64,000 nt of DNA, from NCBI GenBank assembly GCA_021234155.1, contig JAJEKV010000057.1, forward strand, positions 5,115,821 to 5,179,820, in the 5' to 3' direction. The stretch is from Isoetes taiwanensis. Its lineage: Eukaryota; Streptophyta; Lycopodiopsida; Isoetales; Isoetaceae. Positions 8,067-21,805 of the stretch are shown one piece after another. The notes under the pieces are model-generated. The model did not search any database. It saw nothing but the letters and a program-made list of their open reading frames with translations, and was not told the DNA's origin. Both the position numbers and the translations under genes were made by a program. Within the stretch, counting starts at the first letter, position 1; the number at the start of each line of letters is the position of its first letter.

Positions 8067-9557
8067 TTTGCACTCTCTTTTTTCCAGCTGTTTTGGCTTT
8101 AGCTTTGACCATAAATTTTTGTGTTGCCTTGGCTGCAATCTCCAAGGCTTCTTCAACATCATCTGGCTCCATTGAATCGTCGCAAGTCTCTAAAGTAAAG
8201 AAAGTGCTTCATTCTAATGTTTTGAAAGCAAGACAAAAAATGAAACACGTACCTGCCAAAGAACAAGACTTTTCCTCAACTTGAACTTCAACAGCAGCTT
8301 CAGGACTGTTTTCAGTGTCGTCACCAACATCTTCAGTAATTTTATCTGTAAACACGTCAACGTAAGTTTCAAAAAAAAAAAAAAAAAGAAACCCTGAAAA
8401 GGAGAAAGAATTACTTTCTGGGCTTTCAGCTTGTTGCTGCAATAGTAGTAGCTCAGCTTCAACAGCTGGGATCTCTTTTTGGAAAACAACCTCTGCTGCA
8501 AAATATTGATGTAATCAGACTGTAATCACCCTACCTTCCACAATTTCTGAAGTTTCTCCATGTACCCCTTGGTCTCTAAATCATGCACTGATTGCTTATG
8601 AGTTGTTGCAATTCTCAAAGGTGATGTAGATGTGGATGGACTTCCAACGTCGATAGCAGTAGCATGTTTTGTGCCAGGTTCAGCAACTGGGATGTCTGAG
8701 AATGGTAAATGCAACCCCTTCCCAACAACATCTTTCTTTTCACCTACAACATTAGATTTTGCTATATTCAAAACTTAAGCATAGTGCAAGAAACATGAAT
8801 TGTTTAGTTTACCTGCAGTTTTAGTTCTTGCTTTCTTGATACTACCCATATCTGCATTGACACAATTGGAATCATAAGCAAATAAGAAATATAAACACTT
8901 GATTGAGAATCAAGGGAGATGTAGAGTAGATAGAAGCAAAATCTGCAGAAAAAACAAGCAGATGCAAATCAAAACAGAACAAATGTTAAATAGATGCAAG
9001 TAGGTTTTTACTACAGGCAAACTTTCTGCTGATAATGTAACGACAAAATAGAAGTACATTAGTGTGCATAGCTATCAGAATGTAAAGGAAAACCAAATAC
9101 TAAATTCAAATGCATTTCAGAACATATGTAAAATGTAAAGAACAAAATATTTTATCAATACACCCTATCAAATACATCATTCAACATTAAATGTAAAGGA
9201 AAATCAAATACTAAATTCATATGCATTTCAGATCACATGTAAATGTAAAGTACAGTCATATGCAATACACCCTATCAATACACCCTGTAAAGGAATTCCA
9301 GAAAAGCACTTCATGGCACATGTAAATGTAAAGAACAGAAGCAAATACATTTCCTCTTTATAGTAAAGACAAAACCACGCCAAATCAAATGCTAACACAG
9401 TTATGTACATGATGGAAATTAACTACATCTAAGTACACTCAAACTAATTATGTAATGAAAATAGAAATAGATGTACCTTGAGAAGGGATTCCTAAGCAGT
9501 GCCGCAGGTCCTCGGACCATGAACAATCATGTACACATGTATTCGTCATTTGAAACC
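8062..9557 (-). CDS. 3' exons of a spliced gene of unknown function, ending at the LTR insertion
   Basis: Six minus-strand exons with GT-AG borders keep one frame: 9557-9477 (TNTCVHDCSWSEDLRHCLGI), 8851-8813 (MGSIKKARTKTA), 8743-8535, 8490-8415, 8345-8253 and 8189-8062. Phases agree at every junction, which makes chance unlikely. The protein end is acidic (ITEDVGDDTENSPEAAVEV, EPDDVEEALEIAAKATQKF) then basic (KAKAKTAGKKRVQM). I do not recognise the family. The last in-frame codon before the stop spans the LTR edge at 8066, so the stop (TGA, 8064-8062) comes from the retrotransposon. Upstream coding is probably the disrupted frame at 9704-10697; an intermediate piece near 9613-9660 (TNTCSSCNDCLDSTM) has an ambiguous phase. 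ATG in exon 8851 could be an alternative start. Confidence 0.5.
9075..9345. repeat. diverged tandem repeat, about 110 bp, two to three copies
   Basis: AATGTAAAGGAAAAYCAAATACTAAATTC and GCATTTCAGA recur at about 9075 and 9190, with a degenerate third copy near 9290. It lies in a probable intron of the gene at 8062-9557. Confidence 0.6.
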
Positions 9558-9703
9558 CTGAATACAAGACAAAATAGACAATATGTATGACCACAAAGTG
9601 GAGATATTACCATGGTCGAGTCAAGGCAATCATTGCAGCTACTGCAAGTATTGGTAATATGTGAGGATGAAGCGCTCCGTTTTGCTGCGAGTATGGGAGC
9701 GGG

Positions 9704-10697
9704 CTACAGGCCTATCGGGTCTGATCTTTCCAAATGCTTAGTCATCTCCTTTATTCTATTCTCACAGTTGGAATTAACTTCCAAATCCTTGCTGATTTTT
9801 TCAATGGCAGCTTTTAATTCTTGCAAATCAGCCTTTAAAAAATCAATTGGAATCATTAGAGCATCTAAGTCAGCAATATAACTTGATTTCTCCTCCTCTA
9901 AGTGGGATGCCAAAGCCATTTGCAAATCAGTTGGCTTTCCGCTTGCTTTTAAACCTGCCATAATACTGAACTGCTCACATATTTGTCCATCTTTATTCTG
10001 CACAAATCTTGTTAAGAAGCTCTTATCACTCTCATGCTTCAATAGTTCAATTTCCATTGCTTTCCTTTTCTCTTTTAAAGTCTGTATTTCATCAAGCATG
10101 GAGGCAGAATCTAATGCTCTTCTTTCCCTTCACCTTTTCATCATTTCCAACTGCTGCCCCAATTCTACCAGAGGCATACGTTTAGTAGCTTTAACATTGG
10201 AAGATTTTACTGTAGCTAATTCTGTCAGATCATATTCTTTTGAGGGCCTTTTGAATGAAGACTTGCACTTGCTTTCACCTCATCCCAATCAATGCTTATT
10301 CCTTTGTAATGAAGTGCATATGCTCGGGCAAAATACAATGGAATGTGACGATTTGCAATGTCCTTCCTACAAAAAACGTGCTCATACACAGAAAAAAATC
10401 TGCCATCCAAATAGGCTTAATCCTGCACTCTTGATAACCCCTCACAGCAGGGGCTTCAAAACCTCAAACATCCTGCACTATTTGCACTAGCCCTGGAAAC
10501 ATGCTCTCAAAATTGTTGCTCCTAAGCTGTCTGATGCTTACTTTGTCAAACTCGGGCGGCAAGACCTCCCGATCTGAAGAAGACCCACTCTTGAGTTTTC
10601 GGGCGGCAGTTCTAGTGGGAGACCTTGGCATGGGCTTTATAGGTTTGTTGCGAGGAGATTTCCTTGGAGATGTCTTTGTTCCAAGCTGCTTCGTCAT
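9704..10697 (-). pseudogene. disrupted coiled-coil protein, likely 5' coding part of the neighbouring spliced gene
   Basis: Read 10697 to 9704 on the minus strand. A basic Ser/Pro-rich N-terminus (TSPRKSPRNKPIKPMPRSP) is followed by LPPEFDKVSIRQLRSNNFES. After a stop/frameshift near 10464 comes AYLDGRFFSVYEHVFCRKDI. Another frameshift near 10275 leads to KRPSKEYDLTELATVKSSN, then one in-frame TGA near 10112, then a long coiled coil (LDEIQTLKEKRKAMEIELLK to ELKAAIEKISKDLEVNS). The overall shape resembles plant transposon-derived or plant-mobile-domain-type proteins, but no diagnostic motif was found. Two frameshifts and one or two stops argue for a pseudogene unless hidden introns explain them. 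Confidence 0.45.
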
Positions 10698-10759
10698 GAT
10701 ATCTTCCCTGGTGCTTCAACTCTCTGAAAATGCAAGCTTTTGGCTATGGAGGTCCTGAT

Positions 10760-11300
10760 CTTGGCTATGGAGGTTCGATTATGGATGTCAAGCTTTCGGC
10801 TATGGAGGTTCGAGCGGGAGGGAGGTTGAACAGAGAGCGGGAGGAGAGTTCAAAATTATTTCCCCTATTAATGATTCATTCCAAGAATAATTATTTCTGG
10901 GGGGAGGGATTTCCTTACATTTTGAATTTGTAAATGTAAAATACTGGCACTTTTTTTGCCCACCCTTTCATGCTTCTACCCATCCCTATGGCAGAAAAAG
11001 GTATGCACACTCAAATGATGATACCTTGAGTATTTTTAAACATTTCTGATTGATATTTGAAATGACTATCAGGAATAACTTATAGGAACATGTGGAAAGA
11101 AATTTGGCTTGATTTGAAACTAAGGTGATGGAGAGATACGTGTTCAAATTGGATAAAATTTTATGTCAATGAACTGTAAGAAACCAGCAAACAATTTTTT
11201 GGATCACGATTTCTATAAAGTTTTTGTTGTGTGCTTTCAACCATTGCAAGTCTAAATGGGACCTGAGATCATATGCATATGCTCAAAAAATGGATTTGAG
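10760..11300. other. intergenic, no supported gene
   Basis: It begins with short direct repeats of TTCGGCTATGGAGGTTCGA and CTTGGCTATGGAGGT (10737-10812). The rest is AT-rich and I see no gene, LTR end or TIR. Confidence 0.4.
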
Positions 11301-11309
11301 GCAAAAGGG

Positions 11310-12835
11310 CAAAACTCTCTGCAGACTAGTCTCTTAGATGTAGATAGTTTGCTACAGCAACTGCATAAATTGTACCATATGACAGGTTTACATGGGGGAA
11401 TGGACAGACAGGGCGATATCCTCACATTTTCAGAAACAGATGTATTTGAAGGGCTTAAATCACTATCTGTGGCAAGGCAGCTGATGCACTTGGGTTAATG
11501 GCAGAAATGATAAAATGGGCTGGCCCAACTGTAGCCAGTACCATCACTAAAATGATGAATAGAGCATTAGTTGAAGGCTTCCCTCACACATGGCAAGTCA
11601 ATAGAGTGGTACCAATCCATAAAGCAGGCGATGTCAATGACCCAAGCAATTATAGAATGATCATGATAAGCAGTCTGTTCTCAAAATTATTTGCCAAGCT
11701 TATAGAGATGAAGCTAAGTGATTGGGCAGAGATGCATAATGTCAGAGCATCTAGGCAGGCAGGCTTTAGGCCTAACAGGTCCATAATAGACCACTTAATC
11801 ACTATGAGAGCAGTGAAAGATGTTGTGAAGAAAACTAAAAAGCCGCTCTTTGCTTGCTTTGTAGATCTCACTAAAGCTTTCGATATGCTAAGAAGAACGA
11901 ACATATGGGTGGATCACATTGGAGTGCCACAAGAGCTCAGGAACGCAATAGCAGTGCTATATGAGAATGTGTTGGTGAGTCTATCTTTCCCGCTAAATAA
12001 ATCCTGTAAAGCAGAGATAATTAGTAATATTGGAGTAAAGCAAGGATGCCCTTTATCCCCTACACTGTTTGGAATATATATAGATCAATTAGAGACGTGG
12101 ATGCAGAGACATGGTGGAGGGGGGACTACAATTGCAGGATACTTGCTTATTTTACTCTTATATGCAGATGATATTGTTATTCTTGCTCAGAATCACCATG
12201 ATATGCAGAGGCACTTGGATGCATTAGCCAACTTTTGTGACGCTACCGAAATGCAGGTGAATCTGAATAAGACTAAAATTCTCATTTTTGGGAAAAGAGT
12301 TCATAACTTCCACTTCTAATACAAGGGAGAAGAGGTGGAAATAACAGACACATATAAATATTTGGGACTTATAGTGGATCACACTTATGGGTAGAACAAA
12401 GCAGTTGGGCAACGTACTGATGCTGGGATCAAAGCGCTAAATGCAATGCAGCAGAAATGCAGAAAAGCGGGAATTGTAGATTGGAAACTGAAGAAAATGT
12501 TATATCAAACATTGGTTAGGATAGTTGTGCTATACAGATGTGAAGTATGGGGGCCTGGACTCTCCCAAGAAATGTGGAAAAGAGTTGAAAAAATCTAGAA
12601 AAAGTTCATTTTGACGGAATTAGGGGTAAAAATGCAAACCCCGTATCATATGATGCTAGCTGAAGCAGGAATGGAGATGTTAGAGGCTGAAGCATTATTT
12701 CTGACGCTCAAATATGTGCAAAGGGTCCATGACATGAATGCTGATAGGCTACCGAGACTTGCAATGATACAGAGTAGTCTCAAGGGATGGTATAATGATG
12801 TGAATAAATGGTTGGATAAAATGGGGAATGGGCAT
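11310..12835 (+). pseudogene. LINE copy A: 5'-truncated reverse transcriptase domain
   Basis: The frame starts inside the ORF2 linker (LLDVDSLLQQLHKLYHMTGL). After a frameshift near 11460 it runs through the RT: QVNRVVPIHKAGDVNDPSNY, FVDLTKAFDM (motif A), VKQGCPLSPTLFGIYIDQLE (motif B) and LLLYADDIVILAQ (motif C, YADD intact). A TAA at about 12317 and TAG at about 12396 and 12597 break the later part. It is closely related to LINE B (16593-24486). The copy is interrupted at about 12835 by a plant L1 and resumes at 15041. It cannot be active. Confidence 0.85.
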
Positions 12836-15033
12836 TTTGCAGATGATACCTTCATCCTCTTATCCATGGACCTCCAGTCGATTAATCATGCCAAGGAGAT
12901 CTTAAATGCTTTTGATAACCTTTCTGGCTGCAAGATTAATCCCACAAAATCCAAGATTACCTCTCACAACCCGGATCTAGGAGCTCAGGTTGCCACTCTC
13001 CTTTAATGCAGTTTCAATCCCCCAAATGTTCATTCTAAGCTTCTAGGCATCCCTTTCGCCATCCGATCAAATGCTGCTGAATTATGGAATAACATCATCG
13101 AGAAATTCTACCACAAAGTCGACACTCTCAACTCAAAGTTCCTTTCTAAAGCTGGTCGGGCAATCCTTGCAAACTCGGTCATTGCCTCAACTCATGTGTA
13201 TCAATCCTCCTTCATTCTTGCTCCAAAATATGTATACAGGAAGCTACAAGGAATCCTTGGGAGATTTATCTCTTGTGGTAGCAACAGAAAATGCTGGACT
13301 CCAGTCTCCATGGAAGAGTGTTGCAAATCCAGGTCTATGGGAGGACTAGGCATCATCAACATTGAGAAGCATGCCATAGCCCTGGCAGCAAAGTATTTCT
13401 TCAGGGCCATTATCAACAAGATCCAGCATCCGGTTACAGTCCTCATCAAGCATTATATCCTCCAATGCAAGCCATATGGTTGGAACATCAAAATGTTGCT
13501 CCCTGACGCAGCCTTTTTTTATTTCCAGATCCCCAACAATTGTCCTCCCTTGATAAGGAAATGGATTATGGCTTGGAAGCAGGTAAAGGGAATGTATTCA
13601 TGGGAGAAAGGCATTTCCCTTTCTCAAAACATATTCTGGAATCCCTACCTCCTTGGTGAAAACAGCACCCATTGTCTCATCAGAAATTTCCCAGACCAAG
13701 CAAAACTTTGGCAAGAAAAAGGTTTAATTACAATTTCGGATTTATTCGATGCTAACGGTTCTATTCCTTTTGATTCCTCCATTATCAGGAATGAAGATGA
13801 CAACAGCAGATCCCTTTACAATGCCATCCTCAGCTATATTTCTCTAGCAGAATGGAATAACAGTGACATTACTTGGCAATACAAAGGGAAACTTCTCTTT
13901 AAAGTAAAGGAGGCATATAAGTATCTTATGAAAGATCAAGAGATGAGTATCCACCTCAAATGGGGAATATCCCAGGAATGTTGCAGATCCAATCTCATGC
14001 ACCTTTGGAAATCCCCAATCAATCCCAAAATCAAAGCATTCATTTGGCAATTATGGCATAAAAGCTTAGCCACAAATTGCAAGCGCTTCAGCTGTAACTT
14101 CTCGAATTCTAATATCTGCCCCAGGTGTCTCTCTCATGCAGAAAATGAAGACCATTTATTCAGATCCTGCTTTTGGTCCCAATGGACAATTGAGATCTCT
14201 TCAGAAGCCTTGCTACTAAATCTCTCTCTAGAGAGTCCTGAAGTCGACTTCTTTTTACCAAACTCTCCCAGACATTGGAGCTTCTATATCCTTCTCTGGA
14301 GAATTTGGAAAGGCAGAAACAAGCTGGTTTTCTGCAATGAAATAATATGGCCTCAAGCCATTCTCTCTCAAACCAACTATGATGTGTCTTGGATTTATAA
14401 AATTAACTCATAAGCTCACCTATTTTGCAGGAAAATTCTTTCTCATGAGTAGACGGATCTCCTTCCCAAACAAGAAGTACGAGGACATTCAGAAATGGGC
14501 AGCTGATTTCTTGACAGGCTGCTCCTTCCATCATTTCGAAGAAGACTGTGACTGCATTTGCTCGTGTGCCCTTCAGCCGGATTTGAAGAGAGAATTTATC
14601 TGTCAGGCTAGAGATGCAGCAGGAAAATACAATTTTGCTAAATCCAGAATCTGCCCATGTCTCTATTGCAAGATGACAATGATCACAAAAGGGCCGGACC
14701 CCCTAGACGATGCTGGCTACTCCTCTGGTTAGATTCAACGGACCTGTTGCAGTTGCTCGACATCCTGATGAAGACAACTCAAAACTCTGTTACACTCTGT
14801 TATCTTTATCTCAGAGCTTTCGATTTCAGTTTTACAACCTTTGTTTCAGAAAACTGTTATAGTTAATTCCTTTTTCTCCTATGACATCCTTCTATGGTGT
14901 CTTGGAAAATCGGATACACCTCTGTTTAAAAAGCCTCATTTTCTGGGAGGTTAGTTTTGGGTGGACACTCCCCATATAAGTGGTCATTTTTGTTCTCTTT
15001 TCAAAATTATAAATATAATACCATCCTTCAATC
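12836..15033 (+). mobile_element. 5'-truncated plant L1-type LINE inserted in LINE copy A
   Basis: The insert begins at RT motif C (FADDTFIL), then CKINPTKSKI and the thumb (FLSKAGRAILANSVIAS...). It continues to a zf-RVT-type C-terminus with the Zn motif CPRCLSHAENEDHLFRSC (C-x2-C-x8-H-x4-C) and FYILLWRIWKGRNKLVFCNE. The 3' UTR contains a conserved block (GACACTCCCCATATAAGTGG) and ends ATCCTTCAATCAAAAAAA, a short poly-A tail. The main frame is mostly open (13196-14413). LINE A protein sequence resumes straight after the tail. A clear target-site duplication was not found. A second copy lies at 62009-63590 on the minus strand. Confidence 0.85.
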
Positions 15034-15040
15034 AAAAAAA

Positions 15041-16593
<1,553 letters not shown>

Positions 16594-16652
16594 CCACAGG
16601 ACTGGGATGCAGTTCCAAACTGGGTGGGACTATTGCAGATTTTGATGGAGGC

Positions 16653-17605
16653 GTGGTGCGGGATGTTGTGCAGCAGGTGGGCAGCAGCAATCTCTGGATT
16701 TTGCAGCCCCTAAACGAGGGGGATTTTGGCAGCCCTAAGCGGGGGATGGTGGCAGCCCCTAAACAGGGGATTCGGCTTGGCTCTATTTCTACAATAGCTC
16801 ATGATATTGATCTAAAAGCGGTGGGTATTGTGGGTGGCCTGGATCCTTCTTCCATAGCTACCTATCAAGCTATGTTCATGGGAAATCTGAAACAAGAGTT
16901 ATTGGAAGCTATGCAAGGGACAATACAAGCCGCCATCAAATTTTGGTAGATTCGATTATCCAAGATCTCAAGAAGTCTTTCTTGGAGCAAATGAATGCGG
17001 AATTGGAGGCTTTCAAGAGTCAAATGAGGTCTGAATTTTCTGATTTTAAGGGGCAGATTCAAAATGAAATGGCACAGGTGCATAATGATGATGATTCCAG
17101 CACTGACGGAGAAGAAGATGATAGTACAGATCAATTGCAGCAGCAACTATCTTCGTTAATGGCAGCCCAAGAACAACACAATCAAACACTTGCAGCTTTC
17201 ATGGAGGAACAAGATAAGCGCAATCGAGCTCTAAATGTCCGTTTGGTGGGTCTTCCAGAAGAACCAAGGGAGAATACCGCATCCAAGGTGAGCGCTTTCT
17301 TTTTTGAAAAGATGCAATGTGAGGATTGTAGAATTTTGGAGGCATTCAGAGTTGGTAAGCCTACTGGAAATGCACGATGTATTGTGGTCAAATTTGCAAA
17401 TAGAGAGTCTAAGATGGAAATATGGAGGAAAAAAGCAATGTTAAAAGGAGAGGGAGTCTGGGTGAATGAAGATATGACAAAAGATCAATATGAAGAACAT
17501 AAAAGGGAACTTTTGAAATTCAAGGAAGCAAAAAAGAATGGTCGAGAGAAGGTGTTTTGGAGGAAGGGGCGAGTAGTAGTGGATGGTGATGGCACGAGGG
17601 CATAG
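16653..17605 (+). pseudogene. LINE B ORF1 protein (coiled coil plus L1-ORF1/Transposase_22-like RNA-binding domain)
   Basis: The N-terminal part lies in one frame to about 16943 (FMGNLKQELLEAMQGTIQAA). It then shifts to the main frame with a coiled coil (VDSIIQDLKKSFLEQMNAEL, then QLQQQLSSLMAAQEQHNQTL). Next is NVRLVGLPEEP, EAFRVGKPTGNARCIVVKFA and VWVNEDMTKDQYEEHKRELL, ending KVFWRKGRVVVDG. This succession (R.VGLPE, rVGK...rIVVKF, i.EDm...R..L) matches the L1 ORF1p RRM plus C-terminal domain (Transposase_22 family). No CCHC zinc knuckle is seen, unlike typical angiosperm L1 ORF1. Its role would be RNA binding and chaperoning in the retrotransposition RNP. Confidence 0.75.
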
Positions 17606-17675
17606 CATAGGAATTTGCCACCGCCGTGGTGATGTGTTGGAATATTAATACCGACACGGGGAAAAGATAACTACT

Positions 17676-18662
17676 ATGAGTAGTATACTTGCAAATATAG
17701 ATATTGTTTTATTTCTTGAGACAGGTGAGCATGAGGAATCTGGTCTGCCTGAAATTAATGGTTTTAAGATGATGCATTCTGTTTGGCCCCCAAAAGGATG
17801 GAGATACAAGAGTTACGGTGGCATTGCATGCTTTGTTAGGCATGAATTTGTGCATTTAGTTACAATTCTTTTTCCAAAAGCAACTCTGCAGTGCATTTGG
17901 ATTAGTGTGCCAGGGCAATTTGGCAATGTATATATTGCTGGATGTTATTATCCACCGCGAGGGTCTCCGGTATATAATTCAAATGAAGTGGATAGAGATG
18001 ATCGTTTTGCACAGTTGGAGCAGGATGTTGTTTCCTTTTGTGATACAGGGGAGGTTTTATTGATGGGAGATTTCAATGGACGAACTTCACAGAGGCAGGC
18101 TGCCATGGTAAGTACGGAGGGAGAGCCAGAGTGGGTAGAAATGCTAGATGACACTGAATTGGCGGAAATTGGTTGAAGCAGGAAATCAGATGACAAAATT
18201 CGGTGGCCTTCCCCTGAGGGAAATCATGTTCTAACATTTTGTAGCGGGTTAAACCTGGTTATTTATAATGGCCTTGACAGGTTTCCAAGATCAGAAGCAC
18301 TTACACGCCGAGGGGCAAGTGTGGTGGATTATGTCTTAGCTAAGCCCTCTTTTGTTCAACAAGTTGTAAATTTTGCTATTGGGAAAGATAGTATTGAATC
18401 AGATCATGAGCCTCTTTTTCTTGACCTTTGCATTGCTGGTTTGCCTAAGCATAAGGTTGTGTCACAAGCACTCCTTAAACCTATTATGAGGTATGATAAA
18501 TCTGATATGTACAAAGCTTGTTGTGAGAAAAATGCTTCTACTATCACATGGGCAACTAATGCGACAGAACTCAGTCATGCCCTTACTCAGATGGTTCTTG
18601 AATCTGCTAATACATGTTTTGTGTCGCACAGGCAGAGAATGGGGTTGCCTTGCAAGGGTTGA
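17676..18662 (+). pseudogene. LINE B apurinic-type endonuclease domain
   Basis: The frame 17676-18176 starts with IVLFLETGEHEESGLPEING (catalytic Glu position) and reaches VLLMGDFNGRTSQRQAAM (GDFN motif). After a frameshift near 18175 it continues with DYVLAKPSFVQQVVNFAIGK and IESDHEPLFLDL, the terminal SDH motif. These are hallmarks of the exonuclease-endonuclease-phosphatase fold that nicks target DNA. All key residues are visible, but the frame is broken. Confidence 0.8.
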
Positions 18663-18680
18663 TTTGACCACAAATGCAGG

Positions 18681-20189
18681 ATGCAAAGAAGACAATTTAA
18701 ATTAGCAAAGGGAGATGCGAAGGCCTTGGCAAGAAGGGACTACATCAGAATGGTTAAGAGGAAGAAACAGGCTTATTTGCGTAAGAAACATGAGCAAATG
18801 GTCACAGAATTATTGGCATATCCGAAGAAGTTTTGGAATAGATTGAAACCTTTCCAAAAAGCGAGTACAATGGTAGAGGTTGATGCTTTGATGAATCATA
18901 TTAAACATCTCTATCATGTGCCAGGTGTGGACACAAAAATGGATGGGGCATATGAGGAGGGCTTCTGTTTCTCCTTGGAGGACGTGCAGGATGGGCTCCA
19001 AAGATTATCCAATGGTAAGGCAGCAGATTCGGAAGGGCTTATAGCTGAAATGTTTAAATGGGCAGGTGATAATGTGGTAGAAGTCTTGGTAAAGTTGGGC
19101 AATGCTGTCTTGTTTGAAGGCTTCCCACACACATGGCAAGTGAATAGGGTGGTCCCTCTTCATAAGGCAGGTGATGAGTCTGATCCAAATAACTACCGTA
19201 TGATTATGATATGTAGTTTTTATGCCAAACTTTTTGTTAACATGCTGAACGCTAAAATAAGCACATGGTCCGAGGTTCATAATGTGAGAGCAACAGGGCA
19301 AGCTGGTTTTAGGGCGAGGAGGTCTACAACAGATCATTTGGTTACCATGAGAGCCATGATGGATTCGGTGGTTGGTAAGAAGAAACCTTTATATGCATTG
19401 TTTGTTGATTTCTCTAAAGCTTTTGATATGGTTGGGAGAGGACATTTGTGGGATAGAATGTCAGCTCTTGGTGTGCCTGTTGAGTATACGCATGCAGTGG
19501 CCAAACTTTATGATAAAGTATTGGTTCAGCTTTCTTTCCCATACATCAGTGATAAGTATGTTGAAAGCAATATGGGGGTTAAGCAGGGCTGCCCACTATC
19601 GCCCACACTTTTTGGTTTATTCATAGACCAACTGGAGGATTGGATCTGTCAAAATGGTGGTGATGGAATGCCTCTATATAGGTATGTTCTTCTGCTATTG
19701 TTGTATGCCGATGATGTTGTTCTATTATCTAGGAGTGTAGCGGGTCTACAAAAGCACTTGAATGCTCTTGAGGGATTTTGTGACATGAAAAGCATGCGGG
19801 TCAATATGGCTAAAACCAAGGTTGTAGTGTTTGGAGCTACCAAGGTAGATCATGTAAAGGTATTTTACAAAGGAGAGCATGTTGACATTGTGGATCGTTA
19901 TAAGTATCTTGGTCTAATTGTAGACAAAAGTCCCAACTGGAATATAGCGGCTGATCAAAAAGCGGATGGTGGGCTTAAGGCTCTCTATGCCATGCAACAC
20001 AGATGTAGGAAAGCAGACATATGGGATTTCAGCATGAAGAAGAAGTTGTATATTGTTTTGGTGCAATCAGTGGTGCTATATGGATGTGAGGTATGGGGGG
20101 CAGGTTTGGCGTTGGATAGATGGAAGAAAATTGAAAAAATACAGAAAAGATTCTTTCGTGCTGAGCTTGAAACTAAGGTGCAAACACCA
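18681..20189 (+). pseudogene. LINE B reverse transcriptase, open to the Helitron insertion
   Basis: About 500 continuous codons. They hold VNRVVPLHKAGDESDPNNYR, YALFVDFSKAFDMVGRGHLW (motif A), MGVKQGCPLSPTLFGLFIDQ (motif B), LLLYADDVVLLSR (motif C, YADD), MRVNMAKTKVVVFG, YKYLGLIVDKSPNW and SVVLYGCEVWGAG (thumb). The frame stops only because a Helitron begins at 20190. Removing 20190-23669 fuses QTP with YDMLLVECG, exactly parallel to QTPYHMMLAEAG of copy A. The RT catalyses target-primed reverse transcription. Confidence 0.9.
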
Positions 20190-20367
20190 TCCTATATTAT
20201 AATGTTATAGGGTGTTGTATCCAGCCCTAGATCTAATGGCTGAGATTTTGCCATCCAATTAAAGGTCGAAGAAGTCCAGCCCTAAAAACTTTATGTTTAA
20301 ATCGCCTCTCTTGATGAGTTGTAGGGTTTCGCCTCAACGTTCTTCTGCAGCAGACACTGCAAAATCG

Positions 20368-21805
20368 ACGCCACCAGTAGCGGGAAGATGAGAGTTTCTG
20401 GCCGAGCCGAGCAGGTAAATTCTGCTTTTGCACTATATCCAAGCTGAGTTAAGGGACAAGTCTCCCCTTCTGTAGGTGAATATTCATACGAATTGTTGGA
20501 GACGAATTGTTGAAGAGTGGCTGCACACATAAATTATAGGGTTTTCATATTAGGGTGCACTGATGGAATTATCACTGCCTTTGGTTTTGATCTGTGAGTT
20601 CTTCTGCTCTAGCTTTTCTAGCTGCCTTTGAAATCTGCAGGTGGCTAAGGAGGTGACTAGAGAGTTGCAAACAGGTGATAGAAGGGGATAGCAAGAAATT
20701 CCATCACAGCTTGCCTCTGTATATAGTTTGTCTATCAGAAGGAGATTGAGAGAGGTCTTTGTTAAACGTATTCTATGGTACAACTTATAAACATTACCTA
20801 TCCAAGCATTGTACAATGTGCGCGAAAATGACACAGGAAACCATGTCTGTCTGTCAAATTTGTTCTGACGATCAGCAAATTGTGGTCGTTGCTTGAAAGG
20901 GAGGGACTCGTGGCTGGAAAAGAACAAACAGCATCTGCAAGCGGTAAATCTAATTTGCATGTTGTTTTGTGAATATTCATTCCATTTCTTAAGTCTTCAA
21001 GTGTGGGCACAGCCCTCTTGGTGTCTGTTGTTGGGCTAGCAAGGGCACAAAAGTTCCATTTTGACGCCACCAGTAGCAGCAAGATGAGAGTTTCTTGCCG
21101 AACAGGTAAAATTTTGCTTTTGCACTATATTCAAGCTGAGTTAAGGGACAGGTCTCCCCTTCTGTAGGTGAATTTTCATACGAACTGTTGGAGACGAATT
21201 GTTGAAGAGTGGCTGCACACATAAGTTATAGGGTTTTCATATTAGGGTTCACTGATTTTGAGCCAATGCACTGATGGAATTATCACTATGTTTGCTACAT
21301 TTTGCCGGATTTGCTGCCTTTGGCTTTGATCTGTGAGTTCTTCTGCTCTAGCTTTTCTAGCTGCCTTTGAATTCTGCAGGCGACTAAGCAGGTGACTAGA
21401 GAGTTGCAAACAGGTGATAGAAGGGGATAGCAAGAAATTCCATCACAGCTTGCCTCTGTATATAGTTTGTCTATCAGAAGGAGATTGAGAGAGGTCTTTG
21501 TTAAACATATTCTATGGTACAACTTATAAACATTACCTGTCCAAGCATTGTACAATGTGCGCAAAAATGACACAGGAAACCCTGTCTGTCTGTCAAATTT
21601 GTTCTGATGATCAGCAAATTGTGGTCGTTGCTTGAAAGGGAGGGACTCGCGGCTGGAAAAGAACAAACAGCATCTGCAAGCGGTAAATCTAATTTGCATG
21701 TTGTTTTGTGAATATTCATTCCATTTCTTAAGTCTTCAAGTGTGGGCACAGCCCTCTTGGTGTCTGTTGTTGGGCTAGCAAGGGCACAAAAGTTCCATTT
21801 TGATG
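20368..21805. repeat. tandem duplication inside the Helitron, about 700 bp per copy
   Basis: Copy 1 (about 20368-21060) and copy 2 (about 21062-21805) share GACGCCACCAGTAGC, GATGAGAGTTTCT, GAGACGAATTGTTGAAGAGT and AAGTCTTCAAGTGTGGGCAC in order, at near-identical sequence. Copy 2 has a short extra segment near 21258-21300. The parallel minus-strand ORFs are a by-product of the duplication. Confidence 0.85.

Noticed and set aside
12611-13006. Continuous ORF KWLDKMGNGHFADDTF as a novel fusion protein
   Set aside because: It is the accidental in-frame junction of LINE A with an inserted L1.
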